NCBI GenBank assembly: GCA_027717595.1 | Contig: JALLOF010000013.1 | Coordinates: 1-46,132, forward strand | Direction: 5' to 3' | Source: Nitrospinae bacterium AH_259_B05_G02_I21 | GTDB lineage: Bacteria; JADFOP01 | DNA length: 46,132 nt | Part shown: piece after piece, positions 44,408 to 46,132 of the stretch | How the letters are laid out: every line of letters begins with the position of its first letter | Numbering within the stretch: the first letter of the stretch is position 1 | Translations under genes and position numbers: made by a program | Notes under the pieces: model-generated | What the model saw: the letters and a program-made list of their open reading frames with translations, nothing else | What the model was told of the DNA's origin: nothing | Databases searched by the model: none

Positions 44408-44503
44408 GTCTCGAGGGTAATTTCCCACTCTACGAATTTTCGCCGCCCTGTCAAGGAATAACCTTACCTTTCACTTTGCTGACATAAAGACATAATCGCC
44501 CTT

Positions 44504-44689
44504 TCACAAGACCCCGGAATCACAGGACAAAAATTCCCCGCCCCTTAGCTCCACCTCCCTGAAGCATTGGACATGGTATTGTTCTATTTCGTCGCTTTCT
44601 AGACTGCCCCTCTGGATGTAGCTATCGTTCTCCCAGATGGGTTCTCGGCAGTAGTGGCATGGGCCGATTTCGTTATTGAGAAGATTCAT
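44504..44689 (-). CDS. Small zinc-finger-like protein
   Basis: 61 residues. CHYCREPIWEND supplies Cys-x2-Cys, and QYHVQCFREVE supplies His-x2-Cys about 25 residues later, a treble-clef or half-LIM layout likely to bind zinc. No other domain is present. It overlaps the preceding minus-strand gene by 4 bases (ATGA), which supports translation of both. Confidence 0.6.
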   Translation of the reverse strand: MNLLNNEIGPCHYCREPIWENDSYIQRGSLESDEIEQYHVQCFREVELRGGEFLSCDSGVL

Positions 44690-44925
44690 CCGTCCCCCTC
44701 AAAATGAACACCCTCGCCCGGATAAATCAGCACACATTCGGCCTCAGCAATCCTGTGAAGCCTATGCACGTCGGGGGTGCCTAGAACACCAATGTTGTTC
44801 CACTCATCGGCCTTCACCTCGTCTAAATACTGGACCCAGAGAGTGTGGATTTCTTTTGACCTTTCATGTTGGTACATGCTCATCAAGGTGGATTTATTTA
44901 TTCCGCCTGGGTGACCTATGCCCAC
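44686..44925 (-). CDS. Hypothetical protein coupled to the zinc-finger gene
   Basis: 79 residues from GTG at 44925, which has a GGAGGGGGGG site 8 nt upstream. It includes SMYQHERSKEIHTLWVQYLD and a conserved-looking ECVLIYPGEGVHFEGDG end. No membrane segment or recognised family. It overlaps the next gene by 4 bases, so the two form a small operon between repeat copies G and E. Confidence 0.55.
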   Translation of the reverse strand: MGIGHPGGINKSTLMSMYQHERSKEIHTLWVQYLDEVKADEWNNIGVLGTPDVHRLHRIAEAECVLIYPGEGVHFEGDG

Positions 44926-45042
44926 TTGGCTAACCCCCCCTCCCGAGTCAGTTTCGCGGATTACCGATATTGGAACTTGGATTGTGAAAAGGTGTCTACT
45001 ATCAATATAGACCTAAAGGATGAATGATTCTACGAGAATCCT

Positions 45043-45160
45043 GGAGTTACGATTATACCAGGTAATCGTGACTTTAGCTTAATGGCGAAAAGTTAATATT
45101 ACTTGGGTAATCTGCCCCCAGGGGTTAGAGGCCAGACAGGGGCAATTTCATCGTGAAACA
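45043..45160 (-). repeat. Mosaic intergenic repeat, copy E
   Basis: On the minus strand it reads TTTCACGATGAAATTGCCCC, TGTCTGGCCTCTAACCCC, TGGGGGCAGATTACCCAAGT, AATATTAACTTTTCGCC, GTCACGATTACCTGG, TATAATCGTAAC. Relative to copy B the hairpin ATTTCGGTTGAAAT is replaced by ATTACCCAAGTAAT, a different loop in the same place. Confidence 0.75.
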
Positions 45161-45186
45161 TGTCCTTCCGGTGAGGTGGGTTTCGA

Positions 45187-45774
45187 TTATTGACTGAGGC
45201 GAATCTTCCTTGCGCGGTTGAGTAACGGTACAGCTTCGTTGTTCCGACCCATTTTTATGTAGAGTTCAGCTAAGTTCTCTAAGGCGGTTAGAATTTTAGG
45301 ATGGTCTGGCCGCAGGGCCTTCTCAAGGATTTCCAGCGCCCGCTTGTAGAGGGGCTCGGCGAGGGAGTACACGGTCAGGGCCTCGTAGAGCGCCGCTAGG
45401 TTGTTGAGACTTGTGGCCACATGGGGGTGGTCCGGTCCTAAGGCATTCTCCCGAATCGCCAAGGCCCGTTTGTGGAGGGGCTCGGCCTTGGCATACTTGC
45501 CCTGGTTGCGGTAGATCTCTGCCAAGTTATTCAGGCTCGTGGCTACAGTTGGATGGTCAGGGCCGAAAGTTCCCTCGGCAACCTTCAAGGACTCTTTGGC
45601 AAGAGGGATGGCTTCACGATATTTTCCTTGCTTGTATAACACGATGACCTGACTATTTAGAGCCTCCCAGCGCGCCTCTTGCGCCGAGGCGGCGGAGTTC
45701 AGGGACAACACCAAGGCCATCAACGGTGCAATAATCAAGACACCCAGGGATACCCATCGCTTGGAGCGCTTCAT
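45187..45774 (-). CDS. Short secreted TPR protein
   Basis: 195 residues from ATG at 45774 (a GTG at 45780 is possible). A signal peptide, VSLGVLIIAPLMALVLSLNS, ends near ASAQEA. Four TPR units follow with the same kinesin-light-chain core as the large TPR gene (DHPTVATSLNNLAEIYRNQG, DHPHVATSLNNLAALYE). It probably binds partner proteins in the periplasm. It sits between repeat copies E and F, as the large TPR gene sits between C and H. Confidence 0.85.
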   Translation of the reverse strand: MKRSKRWVSLGVLIIAPLMALVLSLNSAASAQEARWEALNSQVIVLYKQGKYREAIPLAKESLKVAEGTFGPDHPTVATSLNNLAEIYRNQGKYAKAEPLHKRALAIRENALGPDHPHVATSLNNLAALYEALTVYSLAEPLYKRALEILEKALRPDHPKILTALENLAELYIKMGRNNEAVPLLNRARKIRLSQ

Positions 45775-45885
45775 GGCCACCGTGCTCCCGTAGAACCAGA
45801 ATGCTTCTTCATCGAGAATTTTGTTAGGAGAGATGTGTTATTGAAAACTATAGACTCTTAGACTGAAGAGGGCAACGAGTTTCTG

Positions 45886-45930
45886 GTAGTTACGATTATC
45901 CCAGGAAATATTAACTCCGGCCAACCAAGA
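45886..45930 (+). repeat. Mosaic intergenic repeat fragment, copy F
   Basis: TAGTTACGATTATCCCAGGA, AATATTAACTCCGGCCAACC. It carries the GATTATCCCAGG module followed by an ATATTAACT block. It best matches fragment D at 10685-10730. Confidence 0.6.
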
Positions 45931-45978
45931 CAAAAGTTCATATTTCATCAGAATCTGCTCTTCGTTGTCTCGGAGGGC

Positions 45979-46014
45979 AAAAAGCCCCGAGCTGGTGTCA
46001 CCCAGGCTGGGGCT
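45979..46014 (-). terminator. Intrinsic terminator for a gene right of the window
   Basis: Reading leftward, AGCCCC pairs with GGGGCT, and an inner CTGG with CCAG, across a small internal loop. Five T follow at 45983-45979. It would end a minus-strand transcript entering from beyond the right edge. No coding frame of that gene is recognisable in the last 120 bases. Confidence 0.7.
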
Positions 46015-46132
46015 CCTGTTGATCTCATTCGATTTCCCTATCACCAATTAGCTGTGCTATTATTTGAGGGAGAACTGGTCGATAGACCTCCTGGATGATA
46101 ATCTCGGAAGAATTTGGAGTAGGCACTTATGC

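Noticed and set aside
44213-44461. 82-codon frame over the candidate small RNA
   Set aside because: TTG start, a Lys-rich start from the A-rich promoter region, and the remainder made of the hairpin arms; more likely non-coding.
45838-46047. 69-codon minus-strand frame at the right edge
   Set aside because: It runs through repeat copy F and a terminator, so it is unlikely to be translated.

Overview
The window comes from an uncultured-type, Gram-negative-like bacterium with moderately high GC. The gene mix (urea ABC transporter plus urease, Tat and Sec signal peptides, a probable exosortase-associated protein, a giant multicopper oxidase, a lycopene-cyclase-domain membrane protein) recalls deep lineages such as Nitrospinota, Nitrospirota, Methylomirabilota or Tectomicrobia. 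The sequence read by eye does not decide between them. Nothing here is a closed phage or plasmid. It is a chromosome with one integrated element and many small accessory cassettes.

Layout. 1-1 kb: 5' part of a [2Fe-2S] thioredoxin-like ferredoxin fused to a lipocalin-like domain, running off the left edge. 1.2-2.1 kb: a small DUF6717-like gene between two copies of a mosaic intergenic repeat. 2.2-10.5 kb (minus strand): a secreted cluster made of a 2195-residue multicopper oxidase, an FG-GAP protein with a cupredoxin-like front end, and a 92-residue beta-rich protein. 11.3-13.2 kb: an AT-rich two-gene import (zinc-finger-tailed protein plus a four-helix membrane protein). 13.6-15.7 kb: a membrane-anchored TPR protein.

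16.0-25.5 kb is an integrative element. It holds two tyrosine recombinases, a private DNA polymerase sliding clamp, an ArdC-like protein, a primase-helicase, several small excisionase/AlpA-type HTH genes (two decayed), AT-rich palindromes and a cluster of TGACGT sites around an 18-bp palindrome. A 3' fragment of tRNA-Asp marks its right edge.

26.1-39.1 kb is a urea acquisition and hydrolysis locus. An ANTAR response regulator comes first, then a leader carrying two AACGGC hexaloop hairpins and an overlapping terminator, then urtABCDE, ureABC, a UreH-type nickel permease and ureEFGD. The regulator probably releases the leader terminator when nitrogen signals require it. The transporter brings in urea, UreABC hydrolyses it, and the permease and accessory proteins supply and insert nickel.

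39.6-43.4 kb holds two integral membrane proteins (one lycopene-cyclase-like), glgC, and pdxA on the opposite strand. 43.5-46.1 kb holds a TIGR04073-like secreted protein with a strong terminator, a candidate small RNA (consensus promoter, 15-bp terminal stem, U-tract), two small minus-strand genes and a short secreted TPR protein. These are again interspersed with the same repeat family.

The items most likely to be new are the candidate small RNA at 44.3 kb, the mosaic hairpin repeats flanking accessory genes, the permuted giant multicopper oxidase, and the ANTAR-controlled urea leader.
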